Positions 25,701 to 40,700 of a DNA stretch of 64,000 bases are shown piece after piece. Position 1 is the stretch's first letter, and each line of letters starts with the position of its first letter. Below the pieces are notes generated by a model. It made no database searches. It had not been told where the DNA came from and saw only the letters and a program-made list of their open reading frames with translations. Origin of the DNA: Gavia stellata (Eukaryota > Chordata > Aves > Gaviiformes > Gaviidae). The position numbers and the translations under genes are program-made. The stretch lies in assembly GCF_030936135.1 (NCBI RefSeq), contig NC_082594.1:126270668-126334667 (forward strand), read 5' to 3'.

Positions 25701-28700
25701 CAGTAATAGCAGGCAACTTGTAACAAGTAAGGCCACAGCTCAAAACATGAGACTTGAAAATTGCTAATCTAGCTTAATAAATGTAGCTTTCCCAAGTTTG
25801 TAAGCTGGGAGCAAAGTATTTGGACCACTTAAAATATGTGTGATACTACTACAAACTTTTTTCCAGCTAACTGGCTGCTCAGGCATGTTCCAGCACTTGT
25901 GGAACTGGTCTCAGCCCTGAGTTGGGCAGGGTAGCAGACACCAAGTTCAGAGCTAGAAAAATAGTTTTCCTTCCCTGCTCTCCATCTAATACGGATGGTG
26001 GTGAATGCAGCCAGCTGTAGATTAAAGCCTGAACTAAACCTGCCTCCTTCGATGTAGAACATGTCTAGCCTTACCGGGAACCTAATAATGGGAGTCTGAA
26101 AATAGTTCACCCTCTTCATTCATACAGTTCACAGAATGTCCTGAGAAGCCTGTATTCTTTGCATGAGAGGGATGGACTGATTCCACCGTGTTCTCCTCGA
26201 GGGCTAACTGTGCCCTCTCTTTGCTAACTATAAGAAAGAACTGCTGTTCTGGTGATCACAATTTGCAGAGACTTCTAATGGTTCTCCTGGAGTTCTACAA
26301 CCTAGGATGTTTGAGTCCTAATCAGTACTTAATTAGAAATCAGTCGTTTTCATCTTTGAAGGGCTTTTAAAATTACTTTATCAAACACAGTACCCAACTG
26401 TGCCCATCAGGAATTTTAAGTGAAGCTCAGTGCCAGAAAAACCAGAGAGAGTTCCTGCATACTAGAGTTGAGCCACAATTAAAAAGGGACAAAGCAGTGT
26501 ACCCTCCTCCCTTGCAACTTAAATTTCATCAAGCTTTAATCACAAAGCTATGTGTTACACTACAATGTTTACCAGAAGGAGATTTGGTGGATGGGATTGT
26601 TGTCGGTGTCCTCAATAGGAATCACTTCAAAGGGTTCATCTTTCCTGTTTTCAGGGTCGTCTTGGTGATCATTTGAGAATTCACAATGATAGAGGAACCC
26701 TGAGTCATACCCACCCTGAAGAAGAAAAAGACCATAAAGAAATGGTGACAAAAGAACACTGAAGCAGCTGACCAGATAAATGCAATTTTCAGAATAATTC
26801 TTCCTTTCTTAAGGATCTACTATAGGTTAGAAAATGTAACTTTCAAATATCTAGAGATCCTATTTACCCACAGAGAAAAATCTATCACGATCACCGGCAT
26901 TACAAGCCATCCTACAAATATATTAAGATTCTACCTTCTGCTTGTAAGGGAACAGCTTAGTCTTTGTGCCCATTCAGGCATCACCAAGAAGCGTACCTAT
27001 TGGAAATTTACTGAATAGTCTGAATTGGAGTGACACTACTGGTTTACTTCACAAAGACTACTGAAACTACCAAGTATGAAGGGAATTTCCTGTCCTAGAG
27101 ATGGCAGGTTTCAGATAATCAGTTTTCTAAGGCACCCAGGGAAGGTTGCCACATCTTGCAATCCCATCAACATGAAATAAAAATTGATTTACCAAGGAAA
27201 GCCAAAATTTTCCTGGTGCTGAATAAAACCCACAGAGGATTGGACTGGGCTCCTCTGGTATGTAGAGAGGTGGCAATGGCTCTTCTTTGGGTTCCTCTTC
27301 AGGTTCTTTTTCTTCTATCTCCTTTCCCATCTCCTGTTGCTGCTTTATCCATTCAAGCTTTGCTTTCTCCTTCTCCTGCTTTTTTTTCTCTCTCAGTGCA
27401 ATCTCCTCTTCCAGCTATTACAACAAGCAGAGAAACACAGAGGCGTGAAACCAAGGCACTCCATGCATTACTGACTGAAGGAGTCTTATAAATGAAATCC
27501 AAGATGGTCCTGGCATTATGTACACAGAATATCTAGAGAAATCCCTTTTCTGTCAACTAAGCAGAGATCAAACAGACATCATGGGAGTCGCCAGTGGAAT
27601 GCCCCCATTTGCCTCCTCCAAAGTATTTTAACTCATGGTCCTTTGAAACAGAAACCATTCTGCATGAGAAGCAGACTTCAGTGTTTCCTCAGAGAGATTA
27701 TTGCCAATATTAACCACTATTAGCATACCACCTCTGCAGAACTCCTAAGCCCTGTCCTCTGCCTGCCCAGGAGAAAGAAAAGCACCAGAAAGCTGAACTC
27801 AAATTCCCGAGTTGTAGTGCATTATTGATGTAGAGTAAAAGACAGAAGCTGTAATGGACTTTTCTTCTTCTGAACAATGAAGGGAAGACATTTGTAGATT
27901 TGTAAAACCTTTAAAACCCCCTTTCCATTCAAGCCTACTTTAGCATAAACAAATACCAAACATTCTCTAAAACAGGATTTTCCTAAGAAGATGTTAGATA
28001 GCAAATCATAGAGAAAGGTCTGGAAAGGATCTCAAAAGAGCATTCTTTTGCCTGAAAGCAGAATCAGCTAAACCTTAAATATTACCGGCTGATGTTTGTC
28101 TGACCTACCCTTTAAAAATCTCCTGCTACTGGGACTCTACAGCCTATGCAAACTATTTCAGTGCTTCACCACCCTTAATGTTAGAAATCTTTCCTTACAT
28201 CTTCCTAAAACATCCTTGTTTATTAATTATTTATCTATTCCCAGGGAAAAAAGAGAACAATTAATATTCTTTCTCACTGTAGAAACCTTTTCTATTTTTA
28301 AAGATGTATAGTGTCTCCCAAAAATATTCTTTTCTTTTGACTGAAAAAAGCCAACCCCAACAAAACTCCATACACATTCTTTTTATCTTTCCTTATGTAG
28401 GTATACAAGCTTTATGATCATTCTTGTGGTTCTTCCTATGAGAAAACCACCAAGAAATCTTTCTCCTGAATGCTGACTTCCTCCGAGTTGTAACAAGAAA
28501 TGAGGCTTTGCCTGACATTCAGTAACGCACCACTCAGAAAACAGAAACAGTTAATAGAGAAAGAAGAGAAATCACAGATTAAGAATAGAACCAGAGAGGT
28601 TGTTGGATTGTGGTGGATTGAACGTGGGACTGAGAGCCTGCTCACTGGAGCTCTGCTCCTGAGCCTAACACCAGCTTGCTTTTTAATTTCACAAAATTAG

Positions 28701-31700
28701 CTATAGCTGAGAGCTGCCATTAATCTTTTCCTTTGGCCCTGCATATCTTCTAAAATGCTAGTTCTCATTCAGAAATTAAAACCACCCCTTTAAAGTTATT
28801 ACAACATTAAAAAAAAAAAATCATAAGTATATAACTGCTGGGGGAAAAAAAAAAGTTTCATGTTTGCCTCAAAGTGACCACATGGGTGTTTTATGACTGT
28901 GCAAAGGAATTTCCTACAGGGCTAACATCAACCACAAGAAAAATACTTTTTCTGAAAATTACCAATTGAAAATATTTTGAGAACTAATGCACTATACTAC
29001 TTTTCCTTTTCACTAATGCTATCTTCTAATTCTAATCAAAATGCACATCATGCTTTCAGTGTGATGTATGTTCCATTTGAATAAACACACAACACCTTGT
29101 AATTTCAAATGTTGAAACTCAGCTACAAATGGACTCTACCTGGCCTTCCCCTTCAAGAAGCTTAGCAAAAATCTTATGATGCAATACAGGGACTAGAAAA
29201 CTTTTTGGGTAGTCTTGTCTTCTGGCACATGAAGAACATGAAATTCTTTACCTTGATTCGTGATTTAATACTATAAAAATGGAAGTACTGCATTGGGAGG
29301 TTTTTTATTTGATAGGTGGACACTGTATCCTGTTCCTCAGGGAGAGGCATAGGAACCTGGAGAGCAAAGCCATTCTCACAAAGGATGAGCAGCATGCTCT
29401 TCACCTGTACAAAAACACAAAAACCACATGTATAGTGCAGATGTATACATGAAATTGAGAGAAATGGCATAAAGTTAGTCAGAAGATATATAGGACAAAG
29501 CCAAGCTCCAGCCAGGAGGCATTAACTCTAACTGTGCTCTTATTTGAATGGACATTTTTAAATGGAGATCAGAAATCAGTGATCTTCTTTCATACTATGT
29601 ATCCTAGGCAAAGCTAAGGAATTGAAGAAATCCTTGCCGTATACAAAACAGCTATCATTCTGACACTCTCTAGCTTGGAAGCAGCACGATGATATTTTGG
29701 GAGTTTGGTTAAATTAAAGGATGGATCTGACCCAAAAGTTAGGAGCTAAGGTTTTGGTTTGATTTGTGTTTGAAAGGTCATATGTTTCATATTAATAAAT
29801 CCCTTCTATCTTCAAGACTGGGCTCGGAATCTTGCCAAATGCTATTTAGCTTCGAGTTTGTTCTTTGCTGGTACCTGCCAGGTCCTTTAAAATGCAAAGT
29901 TAAGAAGAATAGGCAAGGTGGGGGTAAAAATTATTTAGTGTTTTGAGATTTTAAAAGGCAAGTCTGTATTTAATTTCCGTTTTCATAAGCTATGTAGAGA
30001 ATAGAGAGAGGCTTAGTTTATCTGACCCATACTAAAAATGTGGAAAGGGGGCATATTAGAGTTCCAATGGAAACCTTAACTAGGAATGATATGGTTCTTG
30101 TGCCTATAAAATCTCAGACTTACAAATGCATTCATTAAATGCATAGTGTTTAATCACCAAGGTCGTTTTTTTAAAGAAGAAAAAAAGGTAGTGTAACAAT
30201 CAGATGCTTGTACTATGTTTAGTAAGCGTTCACATCTAGCAGCGGAGACATGATACCGGTAGACAAAATTACTCAGGCAGAATCTAACATATCAAAGACA
30301 TGATGGTTGCTTTTTTAGTAAGTAGAATTACCTTATCCTCAAGGAAAGGACTCAAAACGCAACTGTCAGATCAAGATCTGTCACTTCTACAGTAAGATAG
30401 AGTTCATACCAGCAAGAATTCTTTTGCCAGCAGTTTTTATCGGTTCCCATGAACAAGCAATAATAGCTACACTTTGCCACTGTGCACCAGTATAATGTAT
30501 CTTGCTGGCCACTTTGTCAGCATCTAAATATAATGAACAATCTCCCTTCTAAATAAGAATACTGGACCAACCAAAATTTTAGATGTTACTCTAGCCTTAT
30601 AAGACTTTTAAAATATTAGCAAGAATCTATATGAATCTGTCACTGACACACTTCAAACACAGAGTGTGAATTCCAAGAAGCACCCAAAAGCTTTCTTAAT
30701 GTGGTCCGTAAGTTTTGCAAAAGCCTGTTTTCATATGGGCAAGAGGCACAGGCAATAATGCACAAATAACTTTTTCATCAAAGAAGACTGAGACCTTCCA
30801 AAAGGTAAGGCACAGGCTTGTTTCTTCAAGGCAGGAACTCAAAAAGCTGAGCAAAATTTTGTGGTTTGCATATGTTTCTACTCTTTATTATCCAAAGTCC
30901 AAAATACGTCCAAAGTGACTGAACCAGAGATACAGCTACACAGAACCTGTCATTCTGAAGCAAAACGAAGAACAAAGTAGCAAAACATTTTTTGCATTGT
31001 CTGTAGAGAACACGGCTAGGGTCATGGATCTTCACCTATTTTCATCAGAAGTTCCTTTCAAAATGACATTTTAACACTGTAGGGAAGGAAAGAAAACAAA
31101 CATGCATGACTCACATGAGAAGGTGGAGACCACTGTAATGCCTGTACAGGCCCAGGGACACAGATGAATCCGATTGGCTCGTATTCATCTTCGACAGCAA
31201 AAAAGAAAACAGTTTTGTCTTTACTCTGAGAGAAAAAAACAGAAGATGGTGACTGAATCAAAGCTGACCAAAAGTTCGAAAGACTGTCAGTACTTTATGA
31301 CATAAACGCGTACTTCAAATGTTTTGTGGCTCAACAGGGGGACTTACAAGTGCCTTGGAACTTAGAATTGGATTTCTATGGTGATTACAGGGAGGAAATA
31401 AAAATCCTGCCCACCTTGCTCCAAGGCCCTGAGTATACCCATAGCCCTTAATTGCCCTGATGGGCCTCACCTAACATCCCCAGCTACGTGCTTTCTGCCC
31501 ATTGCCCCTGGAGCTCCTTTAAAGCTCAGGCTCAAGCCTGATTTTTCAGATAAGACAGCACAGGCTGATTTCCCTGGATAACAAGAAAATTCAGAACAGA
31601 TGCACAACGTGATGCATGGCTGCTTAAATCCTACATCAAGTGAAATGCATGGTGATTCAGCTCAAGGAACATGTAACTGCAAATGCACTGATCATGGCTG

Positions 31701-34700
31701 AAGGCTAGCTTTTAAAAAGAGAGACCACATTGACTAGAAATTGTCTCAAAGACTAGCAGGCACACTGACAAACAAACTGGTCAATCCTGTTGTAAGGTCC
31801 AGCAGCGCTGGGTGGCAGCTGGAGTGCTGCCAAGGTGGTGTACAAATGGACTTGCTTTTACTAATTCCAAGATGCTGCTAAACTAATTCCAAAATGAACC
31901 AAATCCATCTTCAAAGGTGTTTACCGAATTCACACTAAACAGTCAAGTAATTCACAAAATTAATTGTATGCATTGCACAGTTGCATTCCTTCAGAAAACA
32001 AATGTGAATGCAAACAGATCCTTCCCTTCCCCCAGCACTGCAGAGAACTACAAGAAGTGATCAACAGTAGTAACAGAAGTATAATTGTGTTGTCAGTAAA
32101 CAAACTTACCTTATCTCTTTAAATAATCTTTAAGTTTTTGGCTTAATAAAAATAAGCAAAAGAAGTGATACATACCCCTGTGGCAAGCACATCTCCATTT
32201 CGTTCATAGGCCAAGGCTGTAACTGCAGTAGCATGAGGTTTGAAAGCTTGTTTCAGATTTATCTTTGCATTCTCTGTATTGGTCTGTCCTGCAAGAACGG
32301 GCAGTCCTTTGGGATCATAAACTTCAATTATGCGGACAACGCCATCTTCAAACCCCACAGCAATTAGTCCTCCTTTAGGATTTACCTTTGAGTGGAAGAA
32401 TGAAGAAAAAAATGAAGAAAAATCACAATGTACATCTTGAGAGCTTAGAATAAGAATCTGTATGGCACATGTTCTGGTATTAACCTGTAACTCATCTTAC
32501 CTGGATGTGTTGCTAAAGCACAAAGAATGTTTCATACCTGGGACATGTTGTTTATTCTCCTCAATACGCTACTGTAAAGGGAATGGGAGGGCTGGGGGTT
32601 ATTTTTTGGTTTCGTTGTGGGTTTGTTTTTTTTTTTTTACTGATAACATGCCATTAAGACTGGAAATGTTAATGAGGATGTGGTTGTAACATCTGAGAAA
32701 GAGGTAGTTCATACTGACATACAAATTTATCAGTAGCTGCTTCTTAAGGAGAACAGTTGGAAGTCAAAAAAGGAATTATTATATTACCCTGAATATAATA
32801 CTGGGCATCAAATGTGAGTATGATTTTTGAAGGTGTGAGGGAACAGACTTGGTCTGGCTGATTCCATGTAAAGTACAGTTGTCAACAGGGACAGCTAATT
32901 GAGATGAAAAGAGGAGGCTATGGAGTCCTTACCATAGGCCCTGTAGGTAAGCCGATTGCTAATAATGTAGACGGGCTTGAATTGGGAGAGAGAAGAGTTA
33001 GCAGAAATGGGCCTATATTTTAGCTGGATCTAGCTAGACTTGCAGATTTAGCTGATATTAGCCACATGTGGTAGTGTCCTGAGGTGATTTACAAGCTGAG
33101 CCAGCTCCAGACATGGCACAGATCAATATTAATGCACACCAGAAATAAGACCAGAAGGAGAATTGCTGTGTGAAGAGATGAGGGTGAATGGATAAGCTCT
33201 GTGAGCAATTGGCAGGAGTATGATCTTAGGTATGAAAAAGTTTATTGTTCAGAAGGGAGCTGTCTTCCCATTACCTGGGGAGATCAGCCCGTGATGTCTT
33301 ATCTTAAAAAGCCCCTCTGTAATAAGCACGTGTACAATAGCATTGCTCAGTAAATGATCAAGGGGAGTCACTCATGGACCTCAAATTTATGGCTCTGCGT
33401 ATGACTCCCTCCATTAAGTCTGTATCTTTCTTCTACTAGGGAGCCAGAACGCCAGATGTGGCCTCCCCAGTGCTGAGTAAAGAGGAAGGATCACCTCCAC
33501 CAACCAGCTGGTAATGCCCTTCCTAATGCAGCCCAGGATGCTGTTGGACTTTTTTGGCTGCACTGCTGGCTCATGGTCAGCTTGGTGTCTGCCAGGATCC
33601 CAAGATGCTTCTCTGCAGAACTGCTTTCCAGCTGGTGGGTCCCCAGGCGGTACTGGTGCCTGGGGTTATTCCCACTCAGATGCAGGACCTCGCATTTTGC
33701 CTTGTTGAATTTCATGAGATTCTCCTCAGCCCAATTCTCCAGCCTGTCCGGATCCCCCTGAATGGCAGCACAACCCTCTAGAGCACCAGCCACCGCTCTC
33801 AGTTTTGCATCATCTGCGAACTTGCCGAGGGTGCACTCCATCCCAGTGTCAAGGCCATTAATGAAGAATATTGACACCCATAATGAACTCTAGCGGGTAC
33901 ACCACTAGAGACTTGCCTCTAACTGGACTTTGTGCTGCTGGTCACTACTCCTTGGGGCCCAGCCACGTAGGCAGTTTTAAACCCATGCCACTGTTCACTT
34001 ATCTAACCTGTACGTTGCTAGCTTGCCTATGAGGATATTATGGTATCCAGATGCTTCAAAGTATGTTGGCCAAAATTTTCTTAGATTAATAGCATGGATT
34101 TTCAAATACATTTGAGCACCTTCAAGCTATGTGTAAGTAACTAACGGGATTTTAAATGCAGCTAGGTAGACTCAGTACCCTTGATTTTTCATAGAATCAT
34201 TTAGGTTGGAAAAGACCTTTAAGATCATCAAGTCCAACCGTAAACCTAACCCTGCTAAGTCCACCAGACTGCGTTTAGTACCACCTTTTGTAAAACTGAA
34301 CTGACTCAGTTTTGTAATGCTGTACAATTTATTGTGGCAATCAGCTTACCTCTTGAATATATAGGTCATGACCTAACAGCATCCCTAAAAGTCTGCATGG
34401 CCAGAATTACAGTTATAAGAGCACTGTCCCAGTGTTACCCTCGCCTTGGAAATTCAAGTAAGCACTCTCCTCCATAAATTTGCTTATAATTAACCCACGA
34501 GGCTTGCTATGTTTCCTCAAGAACATAACTAGACACTATTTTAATTAAAATTAGCAAATATGTCTAAAAGTGATAGACTCCACACTCCACAAATGATCAG
34601 TTCTGGCAACAGTTTTTGATGATTTGTCTCCAAATGTTTGTGGATTGTCTGGGCTGTCATTTCAAAATGTGTTAACTAACTCATGTTAATTGACAGTTAC

Positions 34701-37700
34701 TCTGCGTGGGTTAAATAGAAGCTGTTAGTCTATAAACTAAGACTACTTCCTGGGACTGCACACTGATATCTGATTTTAAAATCTCAGGAAGACACAAAGT
34801 AGGATAGCTGATAATCTACAATAAAGTCAAACTGTACACATACTATATACATACATAGTACTCCACAAACTTATACATACATACTACTATAGTAAATTCC
34901 ACCATGGCCTAACAGTGACTTCTTTAAGGTCTTATATTGTGAGCAACTTGCTTGATGCTGGCAGGCTCATAGACCCCTTATGAATTTTTGTTAACACACT
35001 AGCAAAAACTCACAACACGAGGTGCCCACGTCAGTGCTGTTCCTCCTTGTTTAAACTTCATTTCACTCAGCTGACTGTTGCTGATGAAATCATAGATACG
35101 CACTGACCCTGTGTGGAAAGGAGACAGTAAGAATCTATTTCTCGCAATGTCACTTATATTTTAAGATTTATGGAGTAATGTCTATTTATTTAAAGCTGGA
35201 TAGAAAGTTATTAATTTTTCTCTTTGAGTATCAAATGCCCATCTGGAAAGATATAGCTGATGGTTACAGAGTACCACAGCTAGCGTGGTGCTCGTGAACA
35301 AAACATAAGCTTTCTTCACTCTTTAACTTATAGGCTCCCAAGAGTTGTCAGGGATGAGGGTTGTAATAAGAAGTTGCATGCTGACCACCATGTGTAATTT
35401 TCAAGTAATCACAGAACTGTGGCATACTGTAAGGAAAATCTGTACTGACAACATAGGAAAAGATGGTACGCTACTACTTGGAATTGCCTAGGGAGGAAAA
35501 TGTTTAAATGCATGAAAATGGGAGATTATCCAAAGAAAAGCCAATTTCACCAGAGGTGAAATTAACAGATTCGTAGACACACATATTGGTCTGCATAAAA
35601 TTTCATTCCAGCTGGCATATATCCTGTCATTTGCTCAACTGGTAGGAGTTTGTCTTCAGGCTAGAAGAGCATGTACATTGTATAACACAGACAAATGACA
35701 AGATACTGCTGACAAGAATTGAGTTAAAGACCTTGTAGCGTTTTCTGAGAAGTGTAAATGACATTGTTAATGTTCTGGCCAGTGGTTCTTCTTTCAAAGT
35801 ACGATAAAGCTAACTGTGAGATGCCTAAATTGCAATATTTACGTAAGTTAAATAAGTATGTCTGTACTTACATGTTGCTGTTGAGAGCATAATAGCTATA
35901 GCGTTTTCTAAGAAAGTCACAAATATTCACAATGACTTATACAATGCTAGAGATGTATGTAATTCCTTACACAACAAAAATTGCAACACTTATTGATCCA
36001 GAGCCTTGAACGCAAGTGCTGTTATTCAAACCAAATGTCTCATCTTTTCAGCCGTTCCTTCAGAACAGATTTACAAAGCTTCCCATTAAAAACTTCTCTC
36101 ATTAAAATCCCAGGCTTTTAAGATGAAGCAACCTGAACACATTATTTGAAAACATTAATGATTTGTCTTAACTATAAAAGAACTGATTCCAGGAATAATA
36201 ATTAAGAGCCAATACACAACTTCAGTTCAAAACAGAATAGTTCCAAACCCAGCATCACTGCTCTTCAAAAACAATAATCACAGTGGTATGACAGAAAAGG
36301 AATAGTGTACTTACGGTCAAGAGCAGTGGTGGCCAGAAGGTATGTAATGGGAGAGACACTCATGGCTTCAATTCTTCCAGAGTGAAAGGTATATAGGCAC
36401 TCTGGATCACGGGTCTGCAGTGCAAAACAGAAGAACAGAAATTCTGCTACATTCTGGAGCTGCACTTACAAGGTATTACCAGCCACACCTACAGTGAACC
36501 TGAAAAATCTCGTCAGGTGCTGCTTGTGTGAACAAAATTTGGCATGCATGAGGTACCTATATGCAATTCCTGTCCCCCCTTTTTTTTAATTTAAAACTCA
36601 TAAGAAGATAATGAGCAAAATTACTGTAAGAACATTAAGTTCATTTAAAATTCCATCATTTTCTATGTGAAAATAAAGGAGAATACCTTCCATTAAGTGG
36701 TTTCAGGCTTGGAATTAGTATTTTTAACAAAGAGCTGTTGGTCTAAAGGCAAAGAAAATGCTCTCAAGCCTAGGGCTTATGCTGCCTGGGAAATCATTTC
36801 ACCATCCAAGGAATTCTAGGTTTTGCTATACATTTTCTACATCAGTTTTTATAGTATGCTTTGTACATCTTTTATTTACCATAAAATTCTTGGAACATAA
36901 TTTTACCTGTTGCCACACAACTTTATTCCATTCAAAGGGATTGTTCCCATTTACATTAATATGTTTGGGAGCAAAAATTAAGTGCCGCCATTTTAACTGT
37001 GTCATCTATTTCTCCATCAAAAACATCTCCAGCAGTAACACTAGTAACCAGTAGGATAAAACATGTGAAGTGCATATCATCTTCTCCTTGTTTTTCCTAG
37101 TTCTTTATGTCATTTAGAGACAACAGTAAGGATTGTTTCAAACACCTATCTAGATCGAATATATCCATACGCCTTGAACACATTTCCTGCATCCATGCAA
37201 CTTTTATTACCAGTTTATGAGAATGAAACTCCTTTAAGGTAACTTGAAACTCCTTTAAGATAACTTGACTTTGGCAGCCAAAATTTCAGGAATCAGAAAT
37301 CAAATTACTTTTGATAATCCTGCACAATCATTATAATCAATAACAGTATGACAATAAGTTTTAAGAAAAAAAAAAATCTGTTTCAATGCTAAAATTTTCA
37401 ACTGTGCAGCTTCATAAAACACAAACTTCATTTCAGATTCATCCAGTATAGTTAAAAGAAGTTATTGCAAAGGAATTGAAGAAATCAGAAGAAAGAAAAA
37501 GAACACAAACTTACCATATTTGAAAAAGTCAAATCCAGCTTCCAGATTGCTCCATTGGTATCCTGAAGAAGAAAAAAACAAAACATGTATTTGAATATTT
37601 TCAAACTCAATTTGGAAAAAATACTGCCCATGGTGACTCCTTAAAAATGTCTTAATTATTACCATTGTGAAACTGAAATGACTGAATGCGGTGATGTTGG

Positions 37701-40700
37701 CCCTATCAATCCTATCCATCAGTCCAGGATAACAGAACTTGGACAATACCTTTTGACATTCCCCTATTCTTACGCAGTTCTGGCTCTGAAAGCCAGAGTC
37801 TCACATGTTACTATACACTAAAAATACAGAATAGAGTAGTTCAGTTGGAAGGGACCTACAACGATCACCTAGTCCAACTGCCTGACCACTTCAGGGCTGA
37901 CCAAAAGTTAAAGCATGTTATTAAGGGCATTGTCCAAATGCCTCTTAAACACTGACAGGCATGGGGCATTGACCACCTCTCTAGGAAGCCTGTTCCAGTG
38001 TTTGAAAGAAGAAGATTATACATATATATCCAGAAGAAGATTGAATTCTACCAAAAAGAAACATACCAGTTTGTAATGGACTCCTGCTGTTGCTTAACAT
38101 CACCTCCCTCATGCTGTGTTTCTCCACCGAGATGTATGTACTTGAGTGTATCTTACCTGAGCATACCAAACAGGCTGTCCACAGTCATGAACTTTTGACA
38201 TGAAACTCAGGCTGACATTCCTGCCAACATGAAGTTCATTCATAGGCTCCACTTCCAGTAACCCTGTGTCATCCACAGAATCAGCAGCATCTATTGTCTC
38301 AAAGTTCCACACCTTCATGGTGTTGGAAGCATTAAAAAAAAAAGGGGGGGTTTTATAAGGCCAGGTTATGTTTTCATACATGATTAATATGGAAATTTAA
38401 AATTATAAGAAACCAGGGGACTGTAGATTCTACAGGTAGAGCATGAAACCTGTCATATCTGCCTCGCTATTTTGAATGTAACCTAGAACAGTGGCAATCA
38501 GCAACTACTCTCTGATACATTTGGGTACAATGCAAAGTATACGTAAAAGTTTTCTGTACAATTCTGAAACAACGGTAGCTTAAATTCAGCCCTGGCACAG
38601 GCAGAGCTATACACGGCAGCCTCAGAACATCAGAGAGTAAATGGTATCTGCCTGCTCTCAGCATTGCTCATACTGAGGCAGTGAAGAAGAAAGAATGGGA
38701 AATCTAACGAATCCATGTTCTGCTCTGTGGGATAAGGACAAGACATCAGTTGGCACCCTTATAACCAAGTGAATTTTCCTTATGGGATAATATCAGTTTA
38801 TAAAACACAACACTAAAACAAACAAACAAAAAAAACCCCACAGGGTGTTTGAAACCCTCCACTATCTGTTGATTATCTGGGTCAACCATTGTTGATGGTT
38901 GGACTTGATGATCTTACAGGTGTTTTCCAACCTTAGTGATTCTGTCTTTCACACACCAGCAGAAGACACATCTTGTCTTCCCTTAAAGAGCAGGCAAACA
39001 AGATTACAAAATCATTGATAATTGACAGGTGAGATCAGAAACTAGTGGTATGGATAAGGAAACCATTTTGACCTCAATTTATAGAATTAGATGTTAACTT
39101 CAGGACGTCCAATGTCTTTTCTTTTAATTGTTCCTCTATTTCAGCACATGTATCTCTCAGATACTAGTTAATTTCTATGTCATTTTAACATTAATAATCT
39201 GAGCATTGAAATAATCAGAAGATTAATTTCAAATATTGCTATAGTTTATCCTTTGAAATAACACCAAATGTATTAATAGGCCTAAAAATTATAAAGATTA
39301 ACCAAAACTACACACGGAAAAAAATTTGTTAGAATGCAGGCAAGAACAAAGCTTTGAGAGAATCACTGAAAATTATTTTTATTTATTAGAGTAAAAGGTG
39401 ATTTATTTACTGCTATTAAACAGAGAACTTTGCGTGAACACTATTTGATTCAAGCATATACACTGTGGAGATATGCTCTTACTCTGTTTCTTCTAAAAGT
39501 TCATTCTCAGAAAGCAACTGCACTATAAATTGCCTCCATAAATAAGGTCTGATGAAGAAATTATGTAACGTTTACCTGCTGACCACAAATTTGCACACCT
39601 AATAGGCAGAGCAGAAGAAAAACTCACCCGAATGAAGCCATCTTTTCCAACAGTGACAAGTTCTCCTTCATCCAGAACTAACTGGCTGACGGGGCCACTG
39701 TGACAGGGCTTGTGTCCAGCTCGACAGAGCTCTACTTTAATGAGGCCCCCTTCCCAAAGCAGCAAGTTGCCCCACTCAGTCCCTGAGATAACCTTCAATG
39801 CAAATGAAGAGAAGCACATAAGCACTTGCACCTAACCACGCAGAAATATTGGCAAGAATCTGGTTAACATTTGTGGCTTCCTTCCATGAGAGCATTAAAT
39901 CGATAGCAATGTACAGGTATTTACAAGAGAAGGTGTAAAGGGTGAGAAGGTTCAACTTTTTATCAATGTGACATAATTTACATGCACTGAAGTGGTTAAA
40001 GATTAGGGCTAACAGTCCTTGTATTTCTTTACACTAACATTTTCACTACCCCATTAGAGGAGCCTCAGCTCTAAGCCAACAGAGGTCTTTTGTCTGGGAA
40101 TTACAATACTAACCGTACTTTTCAATTATTACAAAGCAAGCCAGGTTTTTGGCAAATTAATGTCAATATTAGCTTATCAGAGTAGTGCATTGAGGGTCTA
40201 ATTCAAATCACTTTGAAGCAAATAACTCTCCAACTTACTCAGTAGACATTATATCAAAACCTGAAGGGAACATAAAATCAATTAAACTTTTTCTTACTTA
40301 CCTTCCCATCAGGCAGCTCCACATAACCTATAATGTCGGTCACTGCTGTTTTTCCAAACCTGCCCAAAGCGCCTTGTAACTTGAGGCCAGTGAATGTGAA
40401 AGCCATCTTCCAGAACCTGAGTACAGAAAACACATCGCGCTCTGACACAAGATTTCCTAACCACACTCTTCAGTCCCTCTCCGACATTGTAATAATCTTA
40501 CCAGGGATGCCTCTGAGCTAAGAGCTGTTCACTTATTATTCTTTTTCATGGGAGGCCTTGGGGTTTTCTTTTTAAAATGAGATAAAGCTTTGTAACTACA
40601 CAAACATTCCCCTCTACTACCCCTATGAAAAAGCTAGGAAAAGGATTTTGAATGGGCAGAATGAAGATTAAACAACTAATTAAAATTAATAAGCGTAAAA